From NCBI RefSeq assembly GCF_008693385.1, contig NZ_CP044065.1, forward strand, positions 1,798,001 to 1,862,000: 64,000 nt of DNA, in the 5' to 3' direction. Origin of the DNA: Cupriavidus pauculus. GTDB lineage: Bacteria; Pseudomonadota; Gammaproteobacteria; Burkholderiales; Burkholderiaceae. Position numbers and translations under genes: made by a program. The notes under the pieces are model-generated. The model was given only the letters and a program-made list of their open reading frames with translations, did not search any database and was not told the DNA's origin. Within the stretch, counting starts at the first letter, position 1. Each line of letters opens with the position of its first letter. Shown piece by piece: positions 43,889 to 52,908 of the stretch.

Positions 43889-44917
43889 TTATCGCTTGGC
43901 GATCGACTGTTCGGCCTTGGTCACGAGGTCCGCGCCGATCTGCTTCTTCCACTTGTCGTAGACCTTGGCGGTCGCCTTCTTGAACGCGTCGCGTTCGGTC
44001 GGCGACAGTTCGGTGACCTTCACGCCGTGCTGCTCCATGGCCTTCCATGCCGGCGCGCCGGCCTCGGACAGGCCCTTGCGGGCGAGCTCGATCTCCTGCT
44101 TGCCGGCATCGATGGCGGCCTGCTTGACGATATCGCGGTCCGCCGGGGTCCAGCTTTCCCAGATCTGCTTGTTGACCACGAAGATCAGCGGGTCGGCCAC
44201 GTAGCCCCACGTCGTCACGAACTTCTGGCCCACGGTGTACAGCTTGGCGGCCGCGAAGATCGATTGCGGGTTCTCCTGGCCGTCCACGGCGCCCGAAGCC
44301 ATCGCGGGCTGCGCGTCCGCCCAGCTCATCTGCGTCGGGTTGGCGCCCAGCGCGTTGAAGGTCTCGATATACAGCGGCGAGCCCACCACACGCAGCTTCA
44401 GGCCCTTCATGTCCTCGGGCTTGCGAATCTCGTGCTTGGAGTTCGACACTTCGCGGAAACCGTTCTCGCCCCATGCCAGCGGCACCACGCCGGCCTTCTC
44501 GAGCGTCGTGAACATCTGCTTGCCCACTTCACCCTGCGTCAGCGCGTCGATGGCCTTGTAGTCGGGCATCAGGAACGGCAGCGAGAACAGGTTCAGTTCC
44601 TTGACCTGCGGGGACCAGTTGATGGTCGAGCCGACGGCCATGTCGATCACGCCCTGGCGGATCGCGGAGAACTCGCGGGTCTGGTCGCCGCCCACGAGCG
44701 AGGTGCCCGGGTACAGCTTGATATTGATGCGGCCGTTGGTGCGCTGGCGCACGAGGTCCGCCCAGATTTCGCCGCCCTTGCCCCAGGGGAAGGCGGTACC
44801 GACCACGAGCGACAGCTTGTATTCGGACTTGTAGGTCTGGGCCATGGCGCCCGCGGGCGCGAGCGCCGCGGCGGCGATCGTGGCGGCAACGGACAGCATC
44901 AAAGCACGGCGTTTCAT
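43889..44917 (-). CDS. TRAP transporter substrate-binding protein, DctP family
   Basis: A 342-residue periplasmic receptor of a tripartite ATP-independent transporter. A Sec signal peptide (1-26, cleavage after AMA) precedes the DctP fold. The stretch GLKLRVVGSPLYIETFNALG contains the arginine that normally binds the substrate carboxylate, and PTQMSWADAQPAMASGAVDGQENP is typical. It is the last gene of the operon dctQ-dctM-dctP, 36 bases after dctM. The ligand, probably an organic acid, is unknown. Confidence 0.93.
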   Translation of the reverse strand: MKRRALMLSVAATIAAAALAPAGAMAQTYKSEYKLSLVVGTAFPWGKGGEIWADLVRQRTNGRINIKLYPGTSLVGGDQTREFSAIRQGVIDMAVGSTINWSPQVKELNLFSLPFLMPDYKAIDALTQGEVGKQMFTTLEKAGVVPLAWGENGFREVSNSKHEIRKPEDMKGLKLRVVGSPLYIETFNALGANPTQMSWADAQPAMASGAVDGQENPQSIFAAAKLYTVGQKFVTTWGYVADPLIFVVNKQIWESWTPADRDIVKQAAIDAGKQEIELARKGLSEAGAPAWKAMEQHGVKVTELSPTERDAFKKATAKVYDKWKKQIGADLVTKAEQSIAKR

Positions 44918-44953
44918 GCAACTCTCCTCGTTGGGAATCTTCGATAAGTCTTG

Positions 44954-46258
44954 TCAATAACCAAGGTAGTCCGGCAGCCACGTCGCCAGCGGCGGGTAGG
45001 CCAGCACCATCAGCATCGCGACGAACATCGCGGCCAGCAGCCAGATGACCCATGGCACGGTCTCTTCCATGCGGACGCGGGCAATCCGGCACGACACCAT
45101 CAGGTTCACCGCGAGCGGCGGCGTGAACTGGCCCAGCGCGACCTTGAGCGTCAGCACCACGCCGAACCACACGGGGTTCCAGTGGAACGCGTTGGCGATG
45201 GGCAGCAGCAGCGGCACGAAGATCAGGAAGATGGAAATGCCGTCGAGGAACATGCCCACGGTCATCAGCAGCAGCACGATCAGCGCGAGCACGCCGTATT
45301 CGCCGAGACCAGAGTTGGCGATGGCGGCGGCGAGCGGATCGATGACCCCGAGCGTGGACAGCGCGTAGGCGAAAATGCCGGCCAGCGCGACCACGAGCAG
45401 GATCACGGCCGAGGTTTCCGCGGCTTCCTGGAAGATCACGAACAGGTCGCGCATGCCGATGGAGCGATAGATCACCATGCCCACGAACAGGCCGTAGACC
45501 ACCGCGACCACGGCCGCTTCGGTCGGCGTGAACCAGCCCGCGCGCATGCCGCCGAGAATCAGGAACGGCGCGACCAGGCCCCACGCGGCTTCACGCAGGC
45601 TCTTCCAGAACGGCGGGCGCGGCAGGCCGGCCTCGATGGCACCCATCTTGTGCTTGCGCGCGAGCCAGACCGCGGGGACGATCAGCGCCACACCGGCCAG
45701 CACGCCCGGGATCATGCCGGCCGCAAACAGCGCGGGCACCGAGGCGCCCGGCACGAGCACGCTGTAGATGATGAACGCGACCGACGGCGGGATCAGGATG
45801 TCCGTCGCCGCCGCGGCGCCCACCACCGACGCGCTGTACGCGGGCGGATAGCCGGCCCGCGACATCGCGGCGATCATCACGCCGCCGACGGCGGCCGCGT
45901 TGGCGGGACCCGAACCCGAGATGCCGCCGAGGAACATCGCGACGAGAATCGCGACCAGCGGCAGCATGCCGGGCCCGCGCCCGACGATGGCGATGGCGAA
46001 CGTGACGAGCCGCGCCGCGACGCCGGACCGATCGAAGATCGAGCCGACGAGCACGAACATCGGAATGGCCAGCAGCGGGTACTTGGCCAGCCCCGCATAG
46101 AAGTTCTGCGGCACGGCCAGCAGGCCGAACATCTGCGTGTCGAGGTTGGACAACGCGATGGCGGCCACGCCGCCGAGGCCCAGCGACACGCCGATGGGCA
46201 CGCCGAGCAGCATCAGGATGATGAAGACCGCAAACAGGACGATGGCGACGAGGGTCAT
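44954..46258 (-). CDS. TRAP transporter large permease, DctM family
   Basis: A 434-residue, about 12-helix inner-membrane subunit that carries substrate with sodium or protons. The N-terminal segment (FAVFIILMLLGVPIGVSLGL) and SGPANAAAVGGVMIAAM are family marks. Its ATG overlaps the dctQ stop (ATGA), a common arrangement for these partners. It needs DctQ and the periplasmic receptor, both encoded in the same operon. Confidence 0.95.
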   Translation of the reverse strand: MTLVAIVLFAVFIILMLLGVPIGVSLGLGGVAAIALSNLDTQMFGLLAVPQNFYAGLAKYPLLAIPMFVLVGSIFDRSGVAARLVTFAIAIVGRGPGMLPLVAILVAMFLGGISGSGPANAAAVGGVMIAAMSRAGYPPAYSASVVGAAAATDILIPPSVAFIIYSVLVPGASVPALFAAGMIPGVLAGVALIVPAVWLARKHKMGAIEAGLPRPPFWKSLREAAWGLVAPFLILGGMRAGWFTPTEAAVVAVVYGLFVGMVIYRSIGMRDLFVIFQEAAETSAVILLVVALAGIFAYALSTLGVIDPLAAAIANSGLGEYGVLALIVLLLMTVGMFLDGISIFLIFVPLLLPIANAFHWNPVWFGVVLTLKVALGQFTPPLAVNLMVSCRIARVRMEETVPWVIWLLAAMFVAMLMVLAYPPLATWLPDYLGY

Positions 46259-46878
46259 GGCGCGCGCCCTCCCGCATCACGGTCGGCACGCTGCTGGCTC
46301 AGTGCCTTCAGCGCGCGCACGTTGCGCGCCATCAGGCCCAGCGCCCGCAGCACGATGGCCATCGAGAACACCGGCAGCCAGATCGAATACCACCAGCTGG
46401 GGACGCCGATGCCCGGCGAGGTCTCGCCGAACGTGTATTCGTCCCACGTGACGCGCGCGCCGAGCACGGCCAGCGCGAGGAACATCACGGCCACGCCGAG
46501 CGCGGAGAGGATGGCGAGCCGCCGCTGGCGGGCCTCGCTGCCACGCTCGAAGAAGAATTCGATGCGGATATTGCGATCGCGCGCCACCGCGGCGCTGCCG
46601 GCCACGAGCGCGAGCACGATCATCAGGAAGACCGAGAACTCCTCGGTCCAGGCGAACGATTCGTCGGTGAAATAGCGGACGATGACGTTGATGAAGGTGA
46701 TGGCGACCAGCAATACCATCACGATGACGCCGACCCAGTCCTCGATACGCGGCGAGACGCGGAAATCCTTGTCTTTCGCTTCGTCAACGGCTTCCGGCAC
46801 CACGGCCGAATCCATCAGGTGCTGCGAACCCGCGTGTTGCGGCCCGGCGTTGCGCCGTGCCTGCTCCTCTTGATCCAT
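46255..46878 (-). CDS. TRAP transporter small permease, DctQ family
   Basis: A 207-residue four-helix membrane subunit that stabilises the large permease. Helices lie at about 52-72, 90-108, 130-150 and 170-190, with FAWTEEFSVFLMIVLALVAG typical of the family. A polar N-terminal extension of about 45 residues is longer than usual. ATG 46878 is chosen for the GGAGG upstream. An ATG at 46917 and one at 46815 are alternatives. It is the first gene of the TRAP operon and overlaps dctM by four bases. Confidence 0.9.
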   Translation of the reverse strand: MDQEEQARRNAGPQHAGSQHLMDSAVVPEAVDEAKDKDFRVSPRIEDWVGVIVMVLLVAITFINVIVRYFTDESFAWTEEFSVFLMIVLALVAGSAAVARDRNIRIEFFFERGSEARQRRLAILSALGVAVMFLALAVLGARVTWDEYTFGETSPGIGVPSWWYSIWLPVFSMAIVLRALGLMARNVRALKALSQQRADRDAGGRAP

Positions 46879-47087
46879 CTCCCCGGCCTCCGGTCCGGTC
46901 CGCGCGCGCGAGTACATACGTGTGCGTGCGCCGCGCGGTCATGCTCGTTTTTAATGTTTTGACGGCAAAAGCCTGTCGATTATGCCAAGAACTGCCCACC
47001 CCGAGGGACCGGATAAGCCCGGAGGTTCATGGACAGCACGCCCGCGCGCGCTTTTGGCGCGCTGCCGGGCGGATTGGCGGACTGCGG

Positions 47088-47873
47088 TTATACCATCCCG
47101 TCGTCGGCGGTCATCACGGCGCCGTTGATAAAGCGCGAGGCATCCGACGCCAGCAGCAGCATCAGGCCGTCGAGATCCTCGGGGCTGCCCAGCCGTTTGC
47201 GCGGCAGCATCTGGATCAGCTTCTGGCCCGCATCGGTGTCCCAGTGATGGCGATTGATCTCGGTCTCGATATAGCCCGGGCAGATCGCGTTGGTGTTGAT
47301 GCCGTGCCGCGCCCATTCGAGCGCCATGGCCTTGGTCATCTGCACCACCGCGGCCTTGCTCATGCAATAGAGGCCGATCTGCGGCAGCACCTTCAGCCCC
47401 GCGACCGACGAGATATTGATGATGCGCGCCTGCGGCAGCGGATTGCCGAGCTTTTCCGCGCCCTTGGCCCGCGCGATCATGCGCTTGGCCACTTCCTGCG
47501 CCACGAAGAACGCGCCGCGCGTGTTCGTATCGAACACGAAGTCGAAATCGTCGGGCGTGACCTCGGAGAGCCGCTGCGTGGTGGATACCCCGGAATTGTT
47601 GACCAGGATATCGATGGAGCCGGCCTCGGTCTCCGCATGGGCAACGGCGGAGCGGATGCTGTCGAAGTCGGTGACATCGAGCCCGACCACGTGCGCGCTG
47701 CCGCCGTCCGCCTCGATGGCGGCCCGCAGTTCCTTGAGACGGTCCACGCGGCGCGATGCCAGCACGACCTTGGCGCCCGCGGCGGCCAGTACGGTGGCGA
47801 AACGCGTGCCGAGACCGCTCGACGCGCCGGTCACGAACGCGACCTTGCCTTCCAGATTGATCGACAAACCCAT
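47088..47873 (-). CDS. SDR family oxidoreductase
   Basis: A 261-residue NAD(P)-dependent short-chain dehydrogenase. The cofactor motif is TGASSGLG (about 15-22), then VNNSG in place of the usual NNAG, Ser in NISSVAG and the catalytic YCMSK. SRR after strand 2 suggests NADP preference. It is divergent from ETF-ubiquinone oxidoreductase across a region with a perfect 12-bp palindrome, so a role linked to acyl-CoA oxidation is plausible, for example a 3-hydroxyacyl-CoA dehydrogenase. The substrate is not determined. Confidence 0.88.
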   Translation of the reverse strand: MGLSINLEGKVAFVTGASSGLGTRFATVLAAAGAKVVLASRRVDRLKELRAAIEADGGSAHVVGLDVTDFDSIRSAVAHAETEAGSIDILVNNSGVSTTQRLSEVTPDDFDFVFDTNTRGAFFVAQEVAKRMIARAKGAEKLGNPLPQARIINISSVAGLKVLPQIGLYCMSKAAVVQMTKAMALEWARHGINTNAICPGYIETEINRHHWDTDAGQKLIQMLPRKRLGSPEDLDGLMLLLASDASRFINGAVMTADDGMV

Positions 47874-47961
47874 GATTACCTCGGTGTGGGGGCACGGCCA
47901 GTCAGGCCGGACGTCCGCCGCCTACCCTTGCCTGAAGCGGAAGGCAGCATATCAAAAAAAA

Positions 47962-47973
47962 GAACGATCGTTC
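47962..47973. promoter_or_regulatory. Perfect 12-bp palindrome GAACGATCGTTC, candidate TetR-type operator
   Basis: The palindrome is embedded in A-runs on both sides, between the SDR and ETF-ubiquinone oxidoreductase genes (332 bases apart, with no other gene visible). TetR-family regulators of fatty-acid genes bind sites of this form. No TetR gene is present in the window. Confidence 0.55.
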
Positions 47974-48205
47974 CAAAAAATGTCTTGCCTGAGGGTGTCG
48001 AGTCCCGGACAATGCCGGAGATTCTAAGAACTTGGTCCCCAAAGGGAAAGAGGAAAAACGCCTACAGGGCCCGCCTTTTCTCCCGCCACGCCCGGTTCGT
48101 CCAGTCAGCCGCAGCATCTCCCACAACCGCAGACCCGCATTCGCATATTGCGCGCTGCATTGCGCGGCAGTCATGCCGCCACGAAAAAGTAGAGGGTTAG
48201 AGACA

Positions 48206-49891
48206 ATGGATCAGCAACAGCTCCTGGAGCAGTTCGGCCCCCGCGAAGCCATGGAGTACGACGTCGTCATCGTTGGCGCGGGCCCCGGCGGCCTGGCCAC
48301 GGCGATTCGGCTCAAGCAGCTTGCCCAGGAGAAAGGTGGCGACGTCAATGTCTGCGTGCTCGAGAAAGGTTCGGAGCCCGGTGCGCACATCCTGTCCGGC
48401 GCGATCATGGATCCGCGCGCGCTGACCGAACTCTTCCCGAACTGGAAGGAGCTGGGCGCACCGCTGAACCAGCCCGTGGCCGAGGACAAGTTCCTGTTCC
48501 TCGACGAGACCGGCTCGAAGGCGACGCCCGACGCGCTGCTGCCCGAGTGCTTCCATAACCAGGGCAACTACATCATCAGCCTGTCGAACTTCGTGCGCTG
48601 GCTCGGCCAGCAGGCCGAGGCGCTGGGCGTCGAGATTTTCCCGGGCTTTCCGGCCGCCGAGGTCCTCTACAACGACGACGGTTCGGTCAAGGGCGTGGCC
48701 ACCGGCAATATGGGGATCAACAAGGAAGGCGAGCCCACCGAGAACTTCCAGCTCGGCATGGAGCTGCACGCCAAGTACACCATCTTCGCGGAAGGCGCGC
48801 GCGGCCACCTGGGCAAGCAGCTGATCGCGAAGTACAAGCTCGATGCGGGCAAGGATCCGCAGAGCTACGGTATCGGCATCAAGGAGCTGTGGGAGATCGA
48901 TCCGGCCAAACACAAGGCTGGCCTGGTCGTGCACACGGCCGGCTGGCCGCTGGATCCCGCCACGTATGGCGGCTCGTTCCTCTATCACATGGAGGACAAC
49001 AAGGTGGCCGTGGGCTTCGTGGTCGGCCTCGACTACACCAATCCGTGGCTGTCGCCGTTCGAGGAATTCCAGCGCTTCAAGACCCATCCGGAAATCCGCC
49101 AGTATTTCGAGGGCGGCAAGCGCATCGGCTATGGCGCGCGCGCGATCACGGCCGGCGGCCTGCTGTCGCTGCCCAAGACCGTGTTCCCGGGCGGCGCGCT
49201 GGTCGGCTGCGAAGCCGGTTACCTGAACGCCTCGCGCATCAAGGGCAGCCACGCCGCGATCAAGACCGGCATGCTTGCCGCCGATGCCGCGTTCGATGCG
49301 CTGCAGGCGGGCCGTCAGCACGACGAACTCTCGGCCTACCCGGCCGCGTTCGAGCAGAGCTGGCTCTACAAGGAACTGCTGCAGGCGAAGAACTTCAAGC
49401 AGTGGTTCAAGAAGGGCCGCACGACGGCCACGCTGATGACGGGCATCGAGCAATGGCTGCTGCCGAAGCTCGGCATTCGCAACCCGCCCTGGACGATCCA
49501 TCGCACCAAGCCGGACCACGTGTACCTGAAGCCGGCGGCCGAGTGCCAGAAGATCGAATATCCGAAGCCCGACGGCAAGCTCACGTTCGATCGTCTGAGC
49601 TCGGTGTTCATCAGCAACACGAACCACGAGGAAAACCAGCCCGCGCACCTGACGCTCAAGGATGCGAGCGTGCCCGTGAACGTGAACTGGGAAAAGTTCG
49701 CGGGCCCGGAGGCGCGCTATTGCCCGGCCGGTGTGTACGAGTTCGTGCAGAACGACGCGGGCAAGGAACGGCTGCAGATCAATGCGCAGAACTGCGTGCA
49801 CTGCAAGACCTGCGATATCAAGGACCCGACGCAGAATATCGTGTGGGTGACGCCGGAAGGCGGCGGCGGTCCGAACTACGTCAATATGTAA
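48206..49891 (+). CDS. Electron transfer flavoprotein-ubiquinone oxidoreductase
   Basis: A membrane-associated flavoprotein with one 4Fe-4S cluster that passes electrons from acyl-CoA dehydrogenases, via ETF, to ubiquinone. The 561-residue protein has the FAD motif VVIVGAGPGGLATAIRLKQ (about 20-38), the quinone-binding region, and the C-terminal cluster cysteines in YCPAG and NCVHCKTCDIKDP, followed by the conserved WVTPEGGGGPNY ending. The ATG at 48206 starts the homologous part. The frame extends 58 codons upstream without similarity. Confidence 0.96.
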   Translation: MDQQQLLEQFGPREAMEYDVVIVGAGPGGLATAIRLKQLAQEKGGDVNVCVLEKGSEPGAHILSGAIMDPRALTELFPNWKELGAPLNQPVAEDKFLFLDETGSKATPDALLPECFHNQGNYIISLSNFVRWLGQQAEALGVEIFPGFPAAEVLYNDDGSVKGVATGNMGINKEGEPTENFQLGMELHAKYTIFAEGARGHLGKQLIAKYKLDAGKDPQSYGIGIKELWEIDPAKHKAGLVVHTAGWPLDPATYGGSFLYHMEDNKVAVGFVVGLDYTNPWLSPFEEFQRFKTHPEIRQYFEGGKRIGYGARAITAGGLLSLPKTVFPGGALVGCEAGYLNASRIKGSHAAIKTGMLAADAAFDALQAGRQHDELSAYPAAFEQSWLYKELLQAKNFKQWFKKGRTTATLMTGIEQWLLPKLGIRNPPWTIHRTKPDHVYLKPAAECQKIEYPKPDGKLTFDRLSSVFISNTNHEENQPAHLTLKDASVPVNVNWEKFAGPEARYCPAGVYEFVQNDAGKERLQINAQNCVHCKTCDIKDPTQNIVWVTPEGGGGPNYVNM

Positions 49892-49968
49892 GGCAGTTTC
49901 GGGCTTCGGCCATTTCCGATCGTGACGCGCGTGCCTAGGATGGGATTTTTCCTTCGCATGCTTTCACG

Positions 49969-51003
49969 ATGGGTGTTTCGACGCGATGGGCGGCGCTTTG
50001 TAGATTGCGATGTTGTTTGCCATGTCGCTTGCTATCCCGCGTGCTGGCGGGCGCGCTGCTGGGCCGGGCGATAACGGCCATGGCCGCTGGCGACCCTGCC
50101 GTCGCCACGGTGCCCGGATGCAGTTCGCGCCTGCACGCCGCCTCGCAGCACTTCCTCGACGCCGCGTGCCGGCGTGAGATCCCGGACGCGGCTCCCGCGT
50201 CCGACGGCCCCCTCGCCTGCAATGGCAAACCCTCCAACGACTTCGCGCCCGCGTGGTACTACCTGCCGCTGCGGCATTACCGCACGCGCGAGATCGTGCC
50301 CGAACAGTGGCGCGTCGCCCCGGCCCCGCCCAACGCGTGGATGCGCGACGAGGCAGGACTGCATCGCGCCGGGATCCGCGCGCAACGCCAGTTTCGCCAT
50401 GCCCTGCGCTTCCGCTTCGATACCGGCGGTGTCACGCCGTTACAGCCAGCCAGCGAAGTCGTTTCGCCGACGCTCGATGGATGGCTGGCCCAGTTGCACG
50501 CGGCACGGAACGACCCCGTCGCCATGCGGTGGCTGTCGTGGAGCATCCGGACGCGCGGGCTCGGCTGCGCGCCCGAGGAGTTGCTCGATCGATGGATCCA
50601 TCGCGCGCGCGAGATGCAGGAGGATGCTCGCGACGCGGACGATGGGGCCCGCCCGCTGTTCGCGGCCGTGGCCTATGTGGGCGACGAAGCGGCCAGCATC
50701 GTCCACTACGTGGTCCATACCGGCACCGACGGCTTCGAACATCTGCTGATCGTGGACAGCATGCCGGCGCCATCGACGCTGCTCGACCCATTCGGGGACC
50801 GGACCGTGCACAACGGCATGGTGGCGACGATCCACCATATGAGCGCCGTGGCCGCCGAGAAGACCGACTTCCGCTCGGTCCGCGTCGGCATGAGCCTGCG
50901 CGTCAATGCGGAGGCCATGCGCGAAGCGGGGTTCGTGCGCGATGGCCCGGATGACGCCACGCCCCCAGGCGGGACGACCTCGAGCCCGCGGGACGACCTG
51001 TAA
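49969..51003 (+). CDS. Probable secreted protein of unknown function
   Basis: A 344-residue protein I do not recognise. A hydrophobic, Arg-flanked N-terminus (about 15-39, ending AMA) looks like a signal peptide. If ATG 50080 were used instead it would be cytosolic. The C-terminal half contains HYVVHTGTDGFEHLLIVDSM and NGMVATIHHMSA, with several His residues that could be catalytic. No operon partner is obvious. It stands between ETF-ubiquinone oxidoreductase and a convergent PilZ gene. A host-interaction or effector role cannot be excluded, but nothing in the sequence proves it. Confidence 0.6.
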   Translation: MGVSTRWAALCRLRCCLPCRLLSRVLAGALLGRAITAMAAGDPAVATVPGCSSRLHAASQHFLDAACRREIPDAAPASDGPLACNGKPSNDFAPAWYYLPLRHYRTREIVPEQWRVAPAPPNAWMRDEAGLHRAGIRAQRQFRHALRFRFDTGGVTPLQPASEVVSPTLDGWLAQLHAARNDPVAMRWLSWSIRTRGLGCAPEELLDRWIHRAREMQEDARDADDGARPLFAAVAYVGDEAASIVHYVVHTGTDGFEHLLIVDSMPAPSTLLDPFGDRTVHNGMVATIHHMSAVAAEKTDFRSVRVGMSLRVNAEAMREAGFVRDGPDDATPPGGTTSSPRDDL

Positions 51004-51043
51004 CGCTTCCCGCGCGCGTGCTATGCGTCGAACGATCGGCCCC

Positions 51044-51931
51044 CTACACCGTCATCCGCGTGCTGCTCAGCAGTTGCTCGTAGATAAAGCACTGCAGCAG
51101 CGTCAGTTCGCGTTCGCCCAGCGCGTCGAACGCGACGCCGCATGCCGGGAATTCTTCGTCTTCGCTGCCGGCCGGCGCGCCGCGTACCTGCGCGTTGACC
51201 GTGACATCGCTGTCGATCGATGCCGTGCGCAGGCGGAAGCGCAGGCGGATGCGGCTGCCGATGGCGAGGCCCGGGGCCGAGGTCTGGATCAGCGCCCCGC
51301 CCGTGCTGAGGTCCGATAGCAGGCCGAGCCTTGCCATCCCGCTTGCCACGAGCCCTTCCATCGGTTCGTCGTCGTTGTCGTGCACGAGGTATGCGGCCAG
51401 GCGCGTGGGGACGCGCGCGGCGCTGCGGACCGGCGTGTGTTCGGCTTCCGCGGGCGACGACAGCACCAGATAGCGGAACGGGCTGCGGCATGCGGCCGTG
51501 ACCGTCGATGTGAAGCTATGGATCGCCTGGCCGGAGAAGCCGCGCAGCAGCAGCGTTTCGCCAGCCTGCACCGTGAGCTCGCGGCCGCCGAGGCTTGGCC
51601 ATGTCACGAACAGGCCCTGATCGATAAAGCCGATCAGCCGGCTGGCCGCCGCGCGCGAACTTTCGCCGGGCAGTTTCACGTGCAGCAGCGTGCCGACCTG
51701 CAGGCCGAGCGGGCCCGCGCTCAGGCGGCCGCCGCGTGGACTGACGGGGTCGTTCTCCGCTTCGGACAACTCGTCCGGGCGGCAGACGACGCCGTGGCGA
51801 AACACGAGCGCGAGGTCGCGCTTGTCGGGAATCACGCAACCGCTGCCGAGCATCAGGTTGCCGTCGCCGTCGAGCAGCGACCATGGCAGGGGCGCGCCGA
51901 CCGGCAGGTCTTGAGGGGATAGCTGGATCAT
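51044..51931 (-). CDS. PilZ-domain c-di-GMP-binding protein (YcgR-like)
   Basis: A 295-residue cytoplasmic protein with an N-terminal YcgR-like domain (about 70-160) and a C-terminal PilZ domain. The c-di-GMP signature is present as RVPTR (173-177) and DLSTGGA (207-213). Such proteins slow flagella or change surface behaviour when c-di-GMP is high. ATG 51931 has GGAG eight bases upstream and is preferred to ATG 51946. No flagellar genes are nearby, so the target is uncertain. Confidence 0.82.
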   Translation of the reverse strand: MIQLSPQDLPVGAPLPWSLLDGDGNLMLGSGCVIPDKRDLALVFRHGVVCRPDELSEAENDPVSPRGGRLSAGPLGLQVGTLLHVKLPGESSRAAASRLIGFIDQGLFVTWPSLGGRELTVQAGETLLLRGFSGQAIHSFTSTVTAACRSPFRYLVLSSPAEAEHTPVRSAARVPTRLAAYLVHDNDDEPMEGLVASGMARLGLLSDLSTGGALIQTSAPGLAIGSRIRLRFRLRTASIDSDVTVNAQVRGAPAGSEDEEFPACGVAFDALGERELTLLQCFIYEQLLSSTRMTV

Positions 51932-52149
51932 GGCAAGCGTCTCCATGAGAGCGGCTGAAAAGGTCCAACGACCGTTCTCATCCGCAAATGTCACGAGCGG
52001 TCGGACGGTGGGCGTCCGCCAGATTTGATATTTATCTGCTATCGACCGTTTGAAGACAACCTTGACCCCTCTCTCGACCCCCATTAGCGGGGGATCGGCC
52101 TTGCGGCTTGACGGACCGGCTCGCCGCGGCCACAATCTGTCCATTCAAA

Positions 52150-52162
52150 GCTGTCTGACAGC
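52150..52162. promoter_or_regulatory. Palindrome GCTGTC-T-GACAGC, candidate GntR autoregulatory operator
   Basis: A perfect 13-bp dyad lies 11 bases before the start of the GntR gene, so bound protein would block its promoter or translation region. FCD-type GntR proteins use sites of this shape. Confidence 0.55.
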
Positions 52163-52173
52163 CTGACATATCA

Positions 52174-52881
52174 ATGGAACCGCTTTCCCGCCCTGCCTCG
52201 CTGGCCAACCGTATTGCCCAGACCCTGCGCGACGATATCGCGGCCGGCCGATTCCCTGCCGGGGCGCGGCTTCCGGCCGAATCGGGGCTGGCCGAAGCGT
52301 TTGGCGTAAGCCGGCCGATCGTGCGGGAAGCCATTGCCCTGCTCAAGGCCGACGGCGTGCTCGTGACGCGCAAGGGCTCCGGCGCCTATGTTTCGGAAAC
52401 GCCGGGCGGGCAGGTGTGGCGGGTGCCCAGCGCGCCGGACGGCGGGCCGACGCTCGAACAGCTGTTCGAGCTGCGGCGCGTGGTCGAGGTGGCCTGCGCG
52501 GAGATGGCCGCGCGGCGGCGCACGCAGGCCGATATCGCGGCGATTCGTACCGCGCTGGATGCCATGTACGCGCATGCGATGGATTTTCCGAGTGCTGCGG
52601 CGGCCGATGTCGCGTTTCATCATGCGATTGCCGCGGCCGCGCATAACCCCTGCTTTACCGGGCTGACCGACTTCGTGAGCCAGCAATTGCTGATCGCGCG
52701 GCAGCGCGCGTGGGAGAACAGCGCGCGCCTGTCCGCGCAGACCGGCGCGCCGCGCGCGGCCGATGCCGAGCATGCGGCGCTGGTCGCGGCCATCGAGGCG
52801 GGCGATGCGGCGCGGGCACGGGCCGCGGCGCAGGCGCACCTTGCGGCCGCCGCGGCACGCATGGGGCTCGCTTTGTCCTGA
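52174..52881 (+). CDS. GntR-family regulator, FCD subfamily
   Basis: A 235-residue regulator with a winged helix-turn-helix (about 8-75, with LAEAFGVSRPIVREAIALLKADG) and a helical FCD ligand domain (about 90-230, with DVAFHHAIAAAAHN and a later metal-site His in AEHAALVAA). It is 27 bases upstream of an L-2-hydroxyglutarate-oxidase-like gene and almost certainly controls it. A palindrome just before the start suggests autoregulation. The ligand may be a hydroxy- or ketoacid. Confidence 0.9.
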   Translation: MEPLSRPASLANRIAQTLRDDIAAGRFPAGARLPAESGLAEAFGVSRPIVREAIALLKADGVLVTRKGSGAYVSETPGGQVWRVPSAPDGGPTLEQLFELRRVVEVACAEMAARRRTQADIAAIRTALDAMYAHAMDFPSAAAADVAFHHAIAAAAHNPCFTGLTDFVSQQLLIARQRAWENSARLSAQTGAPRAADAEHAALVAAIEAGDAARARAAAQAHLAAAAARMGLALS

Positions 52882-52908
52882 CAGATCACACGTATCGAGG
52901 AGCATTGG

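Noticed and set aside
44951..46675. 574-codon plus-strand frame opposite the TRAP permease genes
   Set aside because: Extreme His/Asp/Arg composition typical of antisense to a membrane protein. The true genes have all family motifs.
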